Assembly: GCA_023105745.1 (NCBI GenBank)
Contig: JALGQZ010000015.1
Location: 23,355,499-23,419,498, forward strand
From: Austropuccinia psidii
Taxonomy: Eukaryota; Basidiomycota; Pucciniomycetes; Pucciniales; Sphaerophragmiaceae
Length of the DNA: 64,000 nt
Reading direction: 5' to 3'
Shown here: positions 55,501-64,000 of the stretch, piece by piece
How positions within the stretch are numbered: position 1 is the first letter of the stretch
How the letters are laid out: every line of letters begins with the position of its first letter
The notes under the pieces: model-generated
Databases searched by the model: none
What the model saw: the letters and a program-made list of their open reading frames with translations, nothing else
Told to the model about the DNA's origin: nothing
Position numbers and translations under genes: made by a program

Positions 55501-58500
55501 GAAGAAGAAATAGTAATTGTAATGAAAATTCAAGAAATAAACTCTCACAGAGAATAATAAGCTCAACTATTGAGTTTGGAAAGGTGAAAATAAGAAAAAA
55601 AATGAGGAAAAATAAATTAAGAAAAGAAAGTAATAAAAACTTAAAATTTCTATCATCAATATTTCAGAGTTGATTGATATAAAAAATTATATTTAAATCA
55701 TGATAATAATTTTTTACCCAATTTTTTAAGATTCAAGCTCAATTAAAATATGTATTGAAAAAACAACAAATATCAGAATAATATCATTTTATGCATATCA
55801 CCTGAGTTCTTTGCTTATTGAAGTTAAGCTTTCAAATGATATGATAAAAAATAGTATAGTTTGACTACTCAAGAAATATATGAAAGACTGAAAAGCTGAA
55901 ATATAAACATTGTTTCTGGGTAATTAAGTAAATAGCTTACACACAAAAGTACTCAATAAAAATATAATGAAGTTTGAATATGAAGAAATTTAAATTATTA
56001 AAGTAAGAAAATAATATAATAAATGTACTATTTCTACAAAATACCCCAAGAGAAAAGAGCTTGAGATATGATTCCCATAAGACATAATGGTGAAAAGACT
56101 TGAAAATATTTCTTGGTAAAATTAAACTTTCAAATGCTTATCTTTCTTTCATAAAGAGTAACATTATTGTAATCTCCATGAAACACAATCACATGGAAAT
56201 CCCTCTGTAACTTCTTAAGGGTTAAAGACGAATTGAAGAAAAACACAAGAAAGAAAAAGAACAGTGAAGCTCTAATCAACTTCAAAGACCAGACACCATT
56301 AACTGTAGAAAGGGCCAACAAATCAAGGAAAACCCCACAAAAATAGGCTAAGACAATAATAGTTATGAAACAAGCTTTCAACTTCAAAGGAAAATCTACA
56401 AAGAATTTAGAGAATACAACTTCTCAAGGCCCTCAAAAGGGTTAATGAAGCTTGACAAAGAAATATTTTTTTCCAATGTTATTTTGGACATTTTCAACAT
56501 GAAAACTACATTCATTAGAGATCTTGAATAACTAAGAAAGCCTTCATAAATATGGAAAATAAGAAGAGGAAGAAGGAAAAAAAAAATTAGATTAAATGAC
56601 TAACAAGATACTCATAATCAGGGAGCTACTTCTGGAAGTATGATTCCAAATGAAATTACACACTAAGGTTCAACTAAGGGTTCGGAAAAAGATTTAGCAA
56701 GTCATTCATAAGCACAAACTCCTGAAATACATTTCAAAAGGGGGAATGGACTAAACAATTTCTAGAATCACATATTTAGGAGAAGAAATAAGAACAAAAA
56801 CTAAGGAGATCCGAAAATACCTTTTTAGTATATATGATGGACCATTGAATTTCACTTCATTATTAATGGTCATGAGAGTATACTTGAAAGCCAGGTTTTT
56901 TATAATCAGGGTGTGATATGAGTTTCTTCAAGTCTTGATTGATATTGTTGTTTTGAATAGATATGAACAGCACAAAAAACCTTTTTTTATTTCAAAATAA
57001 TAGTGCTTCAATTGAACATTTTTGTGATATTCTCCATTATATTAATCTCTACCTTAATTATACCTCAAAACATAATATTCCGTAGTCACTATATTTCAAG
57101 GAAAAGCTCATGGAATTTCTATCATCTGAAATTTAAACTGAGATGAATGGAATGTTGAAAAATGGTCATTTTTACAACATATATCCAAGTAGAATTTTGC
57201 TTCACTGTAAATACTTTTTAGACCATGGAGATTTTAATATTGACCAAATATCCCATCTGAGGCTATCTCAGGATTATTAATGAAGAAAATATTAACGATT
57301 TAACTTGAGATATATTGTCATGCTAATATTACCAAATGAGGTAGCAAATGTGTCCCTATCAAATTCATCTATATTTTCTGAATAATAAGTCTGCTTTTTT
57401 TACTTGATAAAATTTTTAGCTGAAAATTACTGTTTTAAGTATTTATCTTACTATGATGATTATATTGAAGGTGAATCTTCAAGAAATATTAATTATGAAC
57501 AGTTTTTCTAGCCAAACTTGTCACAAGATATACATTTAAGCGATGATCTCAGCCTGTGAAGGGATATCGCACTTAGAATTCCTGAATTCAAAGACCTCCA
57601 ATTGAGATTGAAATTCACAATTAAGAAAATTTGGAGGTATTTTTTTCGGCTCTGGAGTTTATTATTAATTGAACGTCCTCTATGATGTGTTTTGTGTTCC
57701 ATTATTTAACAAAAACTGGATTTGAAGGTGAAAGATATTAATCCATATTCAATTCAAGCTAAATAATATTCAATAAAACAATTCACAACCATGGGAAAAG
57801 GGGGACCAACCAAAGGTAACAATTTGTAAATTATGGAAAGCTTCATTCATTAAGAATTATAATTACGTAACAGTGTGAAAATCACTATATATATTAATAT
57901 CTATGCTTTAATTTAGATAGAGTATAAATTTATTCAATTTAACACCCGTAGTTATATCAAAATCCATTAAATCCTAATTTGTGAAGCTTTCTTATAATAT
58001 AGACTTATATCTATCAATAACATCTCGCCATTTTCCTTTTGTAGAAGAGAGTTTTACAGGAATATGTAATTTAAAGAATACTTATTAGCTTTATATGGTG
58101 GGCCACTTGGAAGTAAATAAGTTATTTTAGCGAAATGAAGAAATTTTTAGCGGAATATTTGTCATTTCTACGCATGAGAATATACAAATTTGGTTGATAT
58201 CAATATTTCTTAACTCAGAATTGATATTTTTTCAAATTATTCCGTTATGAAGGTATTGGGCCATTTCTGGGAATCACTGAAGTGATCGAAAAAGAAAATG
58301 AGTTTTTCGATGAAAGTTTCTTAAAATATAAATTTAAAATTTTGTGAAATACATTTGAAAAGTCATTAATTACAATCTCTAACATGGAGCTCTGGTTTCA
58401 AGTGTGGAAAATAAATTTTATTAAAAGATTTAAGGGAGAACTTCTATTCGAGTTCTTCCTCATCTTGGGTTGTGCAGAAAACTGAGAATCTCTGTTAAAA

Positions 58501-58730
58501 TTTATCTCTATCATTAATTAAGCTATTCCTTTGTAAACTGTACAGTTCAAAAATTTAAATTGAAATAAAGTTTGAATTATTTCTCAGTCGTGTTTATGAA
58601 ATTTGGTCTTTATGAAGGGCTGAGCTCAAAGCTGATCACTATTCTTTAAGAGTGTTCCACTGAGGGTCGGGGGAGCTCATAGTTTTCCAAATATACCAAA
58701 AAAAATACTACTCAAACTAAATCTTCAATC
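55501..58730. other. AT-rich stretch without a recognisable gene
   Basis: No repeat, LTR or protein that I recognise. Short open frames are of the length expected by chance. ATGGGAAAAGGGGGACC at 57791, followed by AAAG|GTAACA, could be a short first exon, but no following exon could be found. Confidence 0.4.
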
Positions 58731-59393
58731 ATGGAAAATAATCCATCCAGGGTAAAGCGCCCTGCCACTCCTCCTGGTATCTCCTCCCCTCTCTCTAGCT
58801 ATCCTACTGGATCCCCCAATCAAAGATCTAAAAAAAGGCGCCTAAACAATAGAATTCAGACAGACAATGTTCATATGGATGAAGGCTTTGCTCAAAGAGC
58901 CCCTTTTCAAGTTTGCAGCCAAAGCCACACCTTCCGTGTGAGACCTAATGGCACACTAAAAATTGTCAAACACCGAAGGCCAATGGACCATAGGCCTGAT
59001 GATGCAAAATTTGCCGATGTCGTAGAGGAATTTGAGGAAGATGATGATGAGGAGGATGACCAGGATGATGACGAGGATGAACAAGAGGATGAAGATGTCG
59101 AAGAAGCTGAAGCTGAAGCTGAAGAGGATGACGAGGAAGAAAATGATGACAAACATGAAGATAACGAAGATGAGCTCAATAATGAATTTGAGGACGAGGA
59201 TTATCAATCTCCTGCATTTGACGAAAATCATGAAGATGAAGATGTGGAGCATGAGGAAGAAGACGAAGATGCGGAATATGTTTTGGATGAAGATTATTAC
59301 CAGAATCAGGGATACGAGGATGAGAAGGAATATGAGTACGTTGATAATCATCTCTCAAAAGTTTTTTTTGGGATGTTAATGTTGATCTATTGA
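58731..59393 (+). CDS. Acidic, probably nuclear protein (host gene, exon 1)
   Basis: A 220-residue frame. It has a Pro/Ser-rich N-terminus with a basic cluster (NQRSKKRRLNNR) like a nuclear signal, a short folded-looking part (SHTFRVRPNGTLKIVKHRRP) and a long Asp/Glu run to residue 210. Such proteins are often histone or chromatin partners, but I recognise no family. The last codons run into VFFGMLML, which looks like intron, so exon 1 may end at about 59340 (GAGTAC|GTTGAT) or 59360 (AAA|GTTTTT). Downstream candidate exons are 59554-59621 (PQKSYYETKSDDCGLNQSSG, donor GTAAGC) and 60382-60424 (APWSLRNSSVLSPS, donor GTAAGA). A last exon from 60522 reads either VYGRAQCRDNQRWKMHSSVT to a TAG or, in another frame, AELNVEITRDGKCIHQLHRI to 60653. 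It is the only part of the window that looks like host coding sequence. Confidence 0.45.
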   Translation: MENNPSRVKRPATPPGISSPLSSYPTGSPNQRSKKRRLNNRIQTDNVHMDEGFAQRAPFQVCSQSHTFRVRPNGTLKIVKHRRPMDHRPDDAKFADVVEEFEEDDDEEDDQDDDEDEQEDEDVEEAEAEAEEDDEEENDDKHEDNEDELNNEFEDEDYQSPAFDENHEDEDVEHEEEDEDAEYVLDEDYYQNQGYEDEKEYEYVDNHLSKVFFGMLMLIY

Positions 59394-60660
59394 CTTCTGA
59401 ATATCGAATTATTTTTTTCAGTAAACAGTTCTAAAATTTGCCTATTCACCTGTTTGGCTTTTGGTAGCTCACGATAGCTTCATTTATATAATTACATGAC
59501 TATGTCATTTCTGACTTTACATTTTATGTTTGATATTTCTAGAAATTCAGCCTCAAAAGAGCTATTATGAAACGAAATCTGACGACTGTGGTCTTAATCA
59601 ATCCTCTGGTGGGGAGAGACCTGTAAGCTGGTGTAACTACTCAATTTTCTGTGGCATTCTAAATGGATATTTTAAATCTGATTCCCATATTTTATTGGCT
59701 TGATGTTACAGATGATTAAATAATTTGTTTTTTCCTTTGCGAAACATAGTTTTATGGAGAATTGAGAAAAGGTAAGACGAATATTTTGGTATCTGGAATT
59801 ATCTTTTCATACGAAATGAACTAAAATAGATAAATTATTTTATTAATTTCTGCAAAGGACTGCGATTATTTTTGACGAAAATTTATTGTTCTCTCATTTT
59901 GATCTTTGAAATTTATTGTTTTTGATATTGCAAAGAATTGTTTTTATGAAATCTATTTGAATTAAGTGAGTCGTGAGGAATAAATGGAAGGAGCTTTGGG
60001 GAAATAGCCTTTTTTTTATAGAAAGGAATGAAAACTTACAGCCAAAGATGAATAGAAATATCCGTGAGACCAATAAAACTATGAAACTGAATGTTCAAGA
60101 AATCTGAATCCATAGGAATTCAAGTCCAATGAACTGATGAGCTCAACATTTCAATGCATGAAGCTCTTAAGAATTCAGGGAAAAGCACTTCGTGTTAAGT
60201 ACAAAATCATTGAGTTTAAAATACATAGGAGGTCTTAGTAATGTCGAATACACTGGCTTAATAAAATGCCTTAATAGCAGATAACTTGTCGATCCCTGTT
60301 TACCACTTTATGGATTATGAAATACCAGTTCTAACTACGTCTATATTTCTTTCATTGCTTGTCTTCCTTTTTATTTTCTTAGGCTCCTTGGTCACTGCGT
60401 AACTCCTCTGTCCTTAGTCCATCGGGTAAGACATATTGTATTGCATCTTAAAGTTTTCCTTCTTTCTTTTCGAGGATTAGGACACCAGATAACCCATAGT
60501 TGAAACTTGTCTTATTTTCAGCTGTTTATGGCAGAGCTCAATGTAGAGATAACCAGAGATGGAAAATGCATTCATCAGTTACATAGAATAGGAATAAAGA
60601 ATGGAAAGTTTCACCTTTCCCCAAAGCTCCCTTTGAATTTGTCTAGAGAATGAAACTCCT
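59394..60660 (+). other. Putative introns and 3' exons of the acidic-protein gene
   Basis: Contains splice-like signals: acceptors CAG at 59551-59553 and TTCTTAG at about 60381, donors GTAAGC (59622), GTAAGA (59772) and GTAAGA (60425), and acceptor TTTTCAG at about 60521. A 22-nt microexon is possible at 59750-59771 but breaks the frame of the next exon. The exon chain is unproven. Confidence 0.3.
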
Positions 60661-61426
60661 TGTAACAACCACTCATCAGGGGTAAGGGTATTCAGTCATA
60701 CACCCACTCAAAACACCCCAAATCAGCAGATCCAGCATTTGTATCAGCATTCAAGTTCAGCAATCTTCATTCTGAACATGCATACAGCTTGGTACCTCAA
60801 TACAGCCTGTCAATACCTGTACAGGCTGGATTCACCCAATACAGTTTCAATACACCAGTATGAAACTGTATGATCACTCCAATACACCACACCTCTTGTA
60901 CAGGTTCTGTACAGCCGTACAGGACCTGTATTGGCCAGACTCAATTCAACAATCAATTATTCTCATGAAAATTCTTCTCTGTATCAGGGCTGGTGATTCT
61001 CACATATACCAGCCCCTCTTTCTCCCCCCTGGGGACTTTTCCCCAGTTAATTAATTTAGTTGATTTATTATTATCTGAATATTCTTATCCTTATATTTTG
61101 GGTATTATATTTATTTAATCTTAAGTTAGTCTTTGCCTTTTTTCTTTCTTCGCCTGTACAGTATGAGTTGGGTGGCCATATCCTTATTAACCCTTCTCTT
61201 TCCATTCTGACAGGTTGAAACAGTGGACTTGGACTTGTTTGTGGTTGGCTCTTCTATTTCTTATTCTTATTTCTTTTGTTGCTGCTTTTCTTATATTCAT
61301 TCTTTTAGTAATTCATCTTTAACACTCTTAAGTGTATCTCATCTTATCTTATCTTTGAGCCCTCCATAAGTGAGTCCCAGTCAACTGAGTGCCAGGCCCT
61401 CTTCACTTCGAAGAGCCCCTGTGACA
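60661..61426 (+). repeat. 5' LTR of Gypsy-3 (candidate)
   Basis: From TGTAACAACCACTC to CCCCTGTGACA, 766 bp. It is rich in CAATACA, CCTGTACAG and TGTACAGG repeats between 60790 and 60945. A T/A-rich TATATTTATTT near 61107 could be the core promoter. The partner LTR lies beyond the window, so both edges are inferred from the TGT...ACA ends and the position of gag. Confidence 0.5.
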
Positions 61427-62154
61427 TTAAATTAATTAACTCATATTTGATTCTTTCTTTTCATTCATTTATATTCATTTCCTCTCATTCATCAATTATG
61501 ACCTTTTCATGATTTTATGATTTTTATGATTTTTTATGAATTTCCTCTCTCATCAATTTTCATCTCATTCTTTTCATTCTTATGAAAATTGATTCTTTTC
61601 CTTCCTTAATCATTGCTGACCATTTCATCACTTCATTTTATTTTTATCAATCAATTTTCTGTGTTTTTATTCAGGTCTTATTCAGGAGTAATTGATTGGT
61701 TATTTGATTGGATTATTCATTGGGATTCATTGGTTGATTGGGTTATTGATTCAGGATTTCATTTGGATTATTGATTGACTTTTGAAATCTCAAGATATTG
61801 ATTGATCCTCAAGAATTGATTTTGATTATTGATTTGATTTAACTCATCAAGATATTGAATTGATTTCTGAAGATTTTGAACTGATTGATTGATTCCTCAA
61901 GACTTGATTTCATATTGAAGACACTTATTGATTGATTATTGATTGAATATTGATTGATTATTGATTTCCTCAAGATTATCGATATTTGATTTGAATTGAT
62001 TGTTGATTGATTGAATTGATTTGATTGTTGATTGAATTTGATTCCTCAAGATTTGAATTGATTCCTCAAGATTCATCAAGATTTTATTGTGATTGATTTG
62101 GCCAAATCTGATTATTCTTCTTAATACCATCAAGTTATTTTAATTCTTTTCATA
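61427..62154 (+). repeat. Gypsy-3 leader, low-complexity TTGATTGAT
   Basis: Non-coding. From about 61680 to 62110 the sequence is built of TTGATTGAT/GATTATTGA words, interspersed with about seven copies of CCTCAAGA followed by T or ATTGA. The minus strand has a fortuitous open frame. A repeat-rich leader just before gag may matter for packaging or translation; that is inference. Confidence 0.6.
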
Positions 62155-63513
62155 ATGCCAGTTCAGCATAGTCCCCCAGCCAAGAATACTAGATCCCAGA
62201 AAATTCCAGCTGTTCTCACTCCTACAGCAAGGGCTCCTCTTGACCGCACACCATCAGTTCATCAACTGAGTGCAAATTTGGACAGAGGACCACCAATGGA
62301 AGGAGCAGCACCCTCAAGAAGAGGTGGAATGAAATCTAGAAGATCAAGATCCTTTTCTGGACTTTTGGGTGGCTACCCTGGCATGTCTGAAGGTGCAAGA
62401 GCAAGATTAGGGGAAGTTGAAGATGAAGAGGGGGAAGAGTCTGTGGAAGAGGATGATTCTGGGGAGACTGAAGTGGCAGATGCCTTGGCAAATGCTCCAG
62501 AGGTGCCTCAGGGTTCTAATCTAGCCCTTTCTAGTCAACCTCTTGTCTCTCAAACTGATCCAAGTCTCCTCAAGATGATGGAGCAGATGACTCAATTCAT
62601 GGGGCAACTCACTCAAGCAGTTGCCCCCAGGGACAATTCCAAAGCCCCTGCTTTCAAGACTCCATCCATGAAGGCACCCGATTCTTTTGATGGTACTCAA
62701 GCTCATAAGTTGAGAGGATTTATCCAATCCTGTCAACTAATTTTCCATAATGATCCAGCAAACTTCTTCTCTGACAGGAAGAAGGTTTTGTACTCAACTT
62801 CTTTTCTTACTGGTAGAGCTGGCAAATGGATTGAACCTTACCTCTCAAATATTTCCAATGAAGACCCTTCCTACCTCCTCAATAATTGGCCATTGTTTGA
62901 ATCTCAATTATTCACTCTGTTTGGTGACCCCAATGAAGTCAGGAAAGCTGAACAAGAGTTGGACAATTTGAGGATGAAGGAAAGTGGTCATGTTTCCTTG
63001 TACATAGCAGATTTCAGAAGCTTAATGTCAAGAATTGGAGATTGGGGGGAAAGAGCTTATATTCATGTTTACAGAAGAGGATTGGCATCAAGATTATTGG
63101 ATCAGTTGGCTTCTCACCCTGGAACTTTTGATACTCTTCAAGAACTTATGGATGTCACTCTAGAATTAGACACAAGATATCATGAGAGGCAAAAGGAAAA
63201 GGGCAGTCATCAAGAGAAGAAGCCTCCAGTCATTGGATCCAATTCCTCCAAGCCTCCTCCAAGTTCATCATCCAAGAAGCCTTATCACAATAAGAATAAG
63301 AAGGGGAAGAATTTTCAAATGTCCAAAGACAAGCCTCATGCTGCTCTCCTCAATAAGGACAACAAATTAATTGGTTCTGAAAAGGAGAGGAGGATTAAAG
63401 AAGGCTTGTGCAATTATTGTGGTGGAAAACACCCATTTGAAAAATGCTTCAAGAGGCCTGAGAATAGGCAAGGATCATCAGAAGGCTTCCCTAGCAAGCA
63501 GGGAAAAGCCTGA
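62155..63513 (+). CDS. Gypsy-3 Gag
   Basis: 452 residues from the first ATG after the leader. It has a Pro/Arg-rich N-terminus, an acidic patch (EVEDEEGEESVEEDDSGETE) at about 85-110 and MMEQMTQFMGQLTQAV. The retrotransposon gag capsid fold spans about 178-340 (APDSFDGTQAHKLRGFIQSC, RAGKWIEPYLSNI, LFTLFGDPNEVRKAEQEL, YIADFRSLMSRIGDWGERAY). A basic Lys/Asn linker leads to the knuckle CNYCGGKHPFEKC, spaced CX2CX3HX4C. It is intact and well preserved compared with E1-E4. It ends at TGA 63511-63513, where pol overlaps in the -1 frame. I associate this gag with Austropuccinia psidii elements, from memory. Confidence 0.85.
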   Translation: MPVQHSPPAKNTRSQKIPAVLTPTARAPLDRTPSVHQLSANLDRGPPMEGAAPSRRGGMKSRRSRSFSGLLGGYPGMSEGARARLGEVEDEEGEESVEEDDSGETEVADALANAPEVPQGSNLALSSQPLVSQTDPSLLKMMEQMTQFMGQLTQAVAPRDNSKAPAFKTPSMKAPDSFDGTQAHKLRGFIQSCQLIFHNDPANFFSDRKKVLYSTSFLTGRAGKWIEPYLSNISNEDPSYLLNNWPLFESQLFTLFGDPNEVRKAEQELDNLRMKESGHVSLYIADFRSLMSRIGDWGERAYIHVYRRGLASRLLDQLASHPGTFDTLQELMDVTLELDTRYHERQKEKGSHQEKKPPVIGSNSSKPPPSSSSKKPYHNKNKKGKNFQMSKDKPHAALLNKDNKLIGSEKERRIKEGLCNYCGGKHPFEKCFKRPENRQGSSEGFPSKQGKA

Positions 63514-63564
63514 GTGGGAATCATGATGTGTTCAATGGTTCTCACTTATTTCCTTCAAGAGCAC
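63501..63564 (+). promoter_or_regulatory. -1 ribosomal frameshift signal at gag/pol
   Basis: G-GGA-AAA at 63501-63507 is a canonical X-XXY-YYZ heptamer in the gag frame, one codon before the stop. After a 5-nt spacer an 8-bp stem, AGTGGGAA (63513-63520) with TTCTCACT (63539-63546), can form with one G-U pair. Loop bases GTGTTC (63528-63533) can pair with GAGCAC (63559-63564), which would make an H-type pseudoknot. Slipping back one base enters the frame that encodes protease. Function is inferred from sequence. Confidence 0.65.
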
Positions 63565-64000
63565 AACTGTGCACTCTGAATACTAGTGTCAAGAAATCTT
63601 TAAAATTTCTTATTTTTTCTTCAATCTCTGATATTTTTTATAGTATTCTCATTGATTCTGGTGCTACAAACTCTTTTATTGCAAAGAATTTTGTTCTCAA
63701 GTACTCATTGACTCTGTCAGAGCTCCCTGAAAAGATTCCTCTTTTCATTTTGGATTCTAATGAATCCCCTGCCTTGTTCATCACCCATTATACCAAGTGG
63801 GTAGTTGACTTGCCTTCCTTCCCAAGCTTTGAATGGGATTTCTTTATCATAGATTCACCCAAAGGAGAAGACCTGATATTGGGCTATGATTTCCTTTACC
63901 ATTTCAATCCCATTATTGATTGGAAAAATGGATTGATCACCTATGATTCTAATCATAAGGATTCTAGTGGTATTATACCTTCTACTAGTAATGACTTAGC
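63507..64000 (+). CDS. Gypsy-3 Pol, protease start (runs off window)
   Basis: Open in the -1 frame relative to gag up to the window edge. After a short linker it has an aspartic protease: LIDSGATNSFIAKNF with the catalytic DSG at 63654-63662, then DLPSFPSFEWDFFIIDSP and DLILGYDFLYHFNPIIDW, the usual second signature. RT, RNase H and integrase would lie beyond 64000. No stop is present, so this copy may be less decayed than the other elements. Confidence 0.8.

Noticed and set aside
57791..57822. Short first exon (MGKGGPTK with donor GTAACA)
   Set aside because: No downstream exon in a compatible frame could be found.
58907..59179. Poly-serine protein on the minus strand
   Set aside because: It is the complement of the Asp/Glu codon run (GAN repeats) of the plus-strand gene.
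61936..62133. Minus-strand open frame in the Gypsy-3 leader
   Set aside because: Produced by the TTGATTGAT low-complexity repeat; no protein character.

Overview
This is transposon-dominated, AT-rich eukaryotic DNA. The polyproteins carry short GT-AG introns, Ty3/Gypsy chromoviruses, a Ty1/Copia element and a basidiomycete-type Gypsy lineage with an FIDD reverse transcriptase. Their wording resembles retroelement proteins I associate with rust fungi (Pucciniales), most of all the large, repeat-rich genome of Austropuccinia psidii. That assignment rests on recognition and was not checked by a search. I see no rRNA, tRNA, CRISPR or bacterial feature. At most one host gene is visible, near 58.7-60.6 kb.

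Layout. 1-4037: 3' part of a Gypsy element (E1) that keeps a gag frame but no pol, then its LTR. 4038-13440: a second Gypsy lineage (Gypsy-2). It has a 3.3-kb non-coding leader carrying at least 16 small repeats that fold as H-type pseudoknots with compensatory changes, then RT-RNaseH-integrase, then a 3' LTR with a TATA box. 13490-48139: a four-level nest. A decayed Gypsy integrase relic holds a Copia element (13991-48134, TSD ATGAA). The Copia holds two chromoviruses: E2 (15158-34955, TSD GAAAC) and E4 (35981-45703, TSD GTTTG). E2 holds the youngest element, E3 (17160-27279, minus strand, TSD TAAGC). LTR divergence judged by eye follows the nesting order: about 1.4% in E3, 5% in E2 and 10% in the Copia. 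48140-58700: solo and broken LTRs and AT-rich relics. 58731-60590: a probable multi-exon host gene for an acidic nuclear-type protein. 60661-64000: 5' LTR, low-complexity leader, gag and protease start of a third Gypsy family (Gypsy-3), with a well-formed -1 frameshift signal at the gag/pol junction.

How the parts work together. The E1-E4 family appears to make two products from overlapping reading frames. A leader intron ends so that splicing creates the start codon (A|UG) of an ORF1 protein. A second intron of 68-81 nt joins ORF1 to a frame lying inside the gag frame. The gag-pol start codon lies within that second intron, so gag-pol can be read only from RNA that retains it. The family LTRs share a TATA-like box preceded by long palindromes and CRE-like TGACG sites, a conserved 19-nt sequence after the 5' LTR (putative primer-binding site) and a polypurine tract before the 3' LTR. 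Every chromovirus copy here carries nonsense codons or frameshifts, so none looks autonomous.
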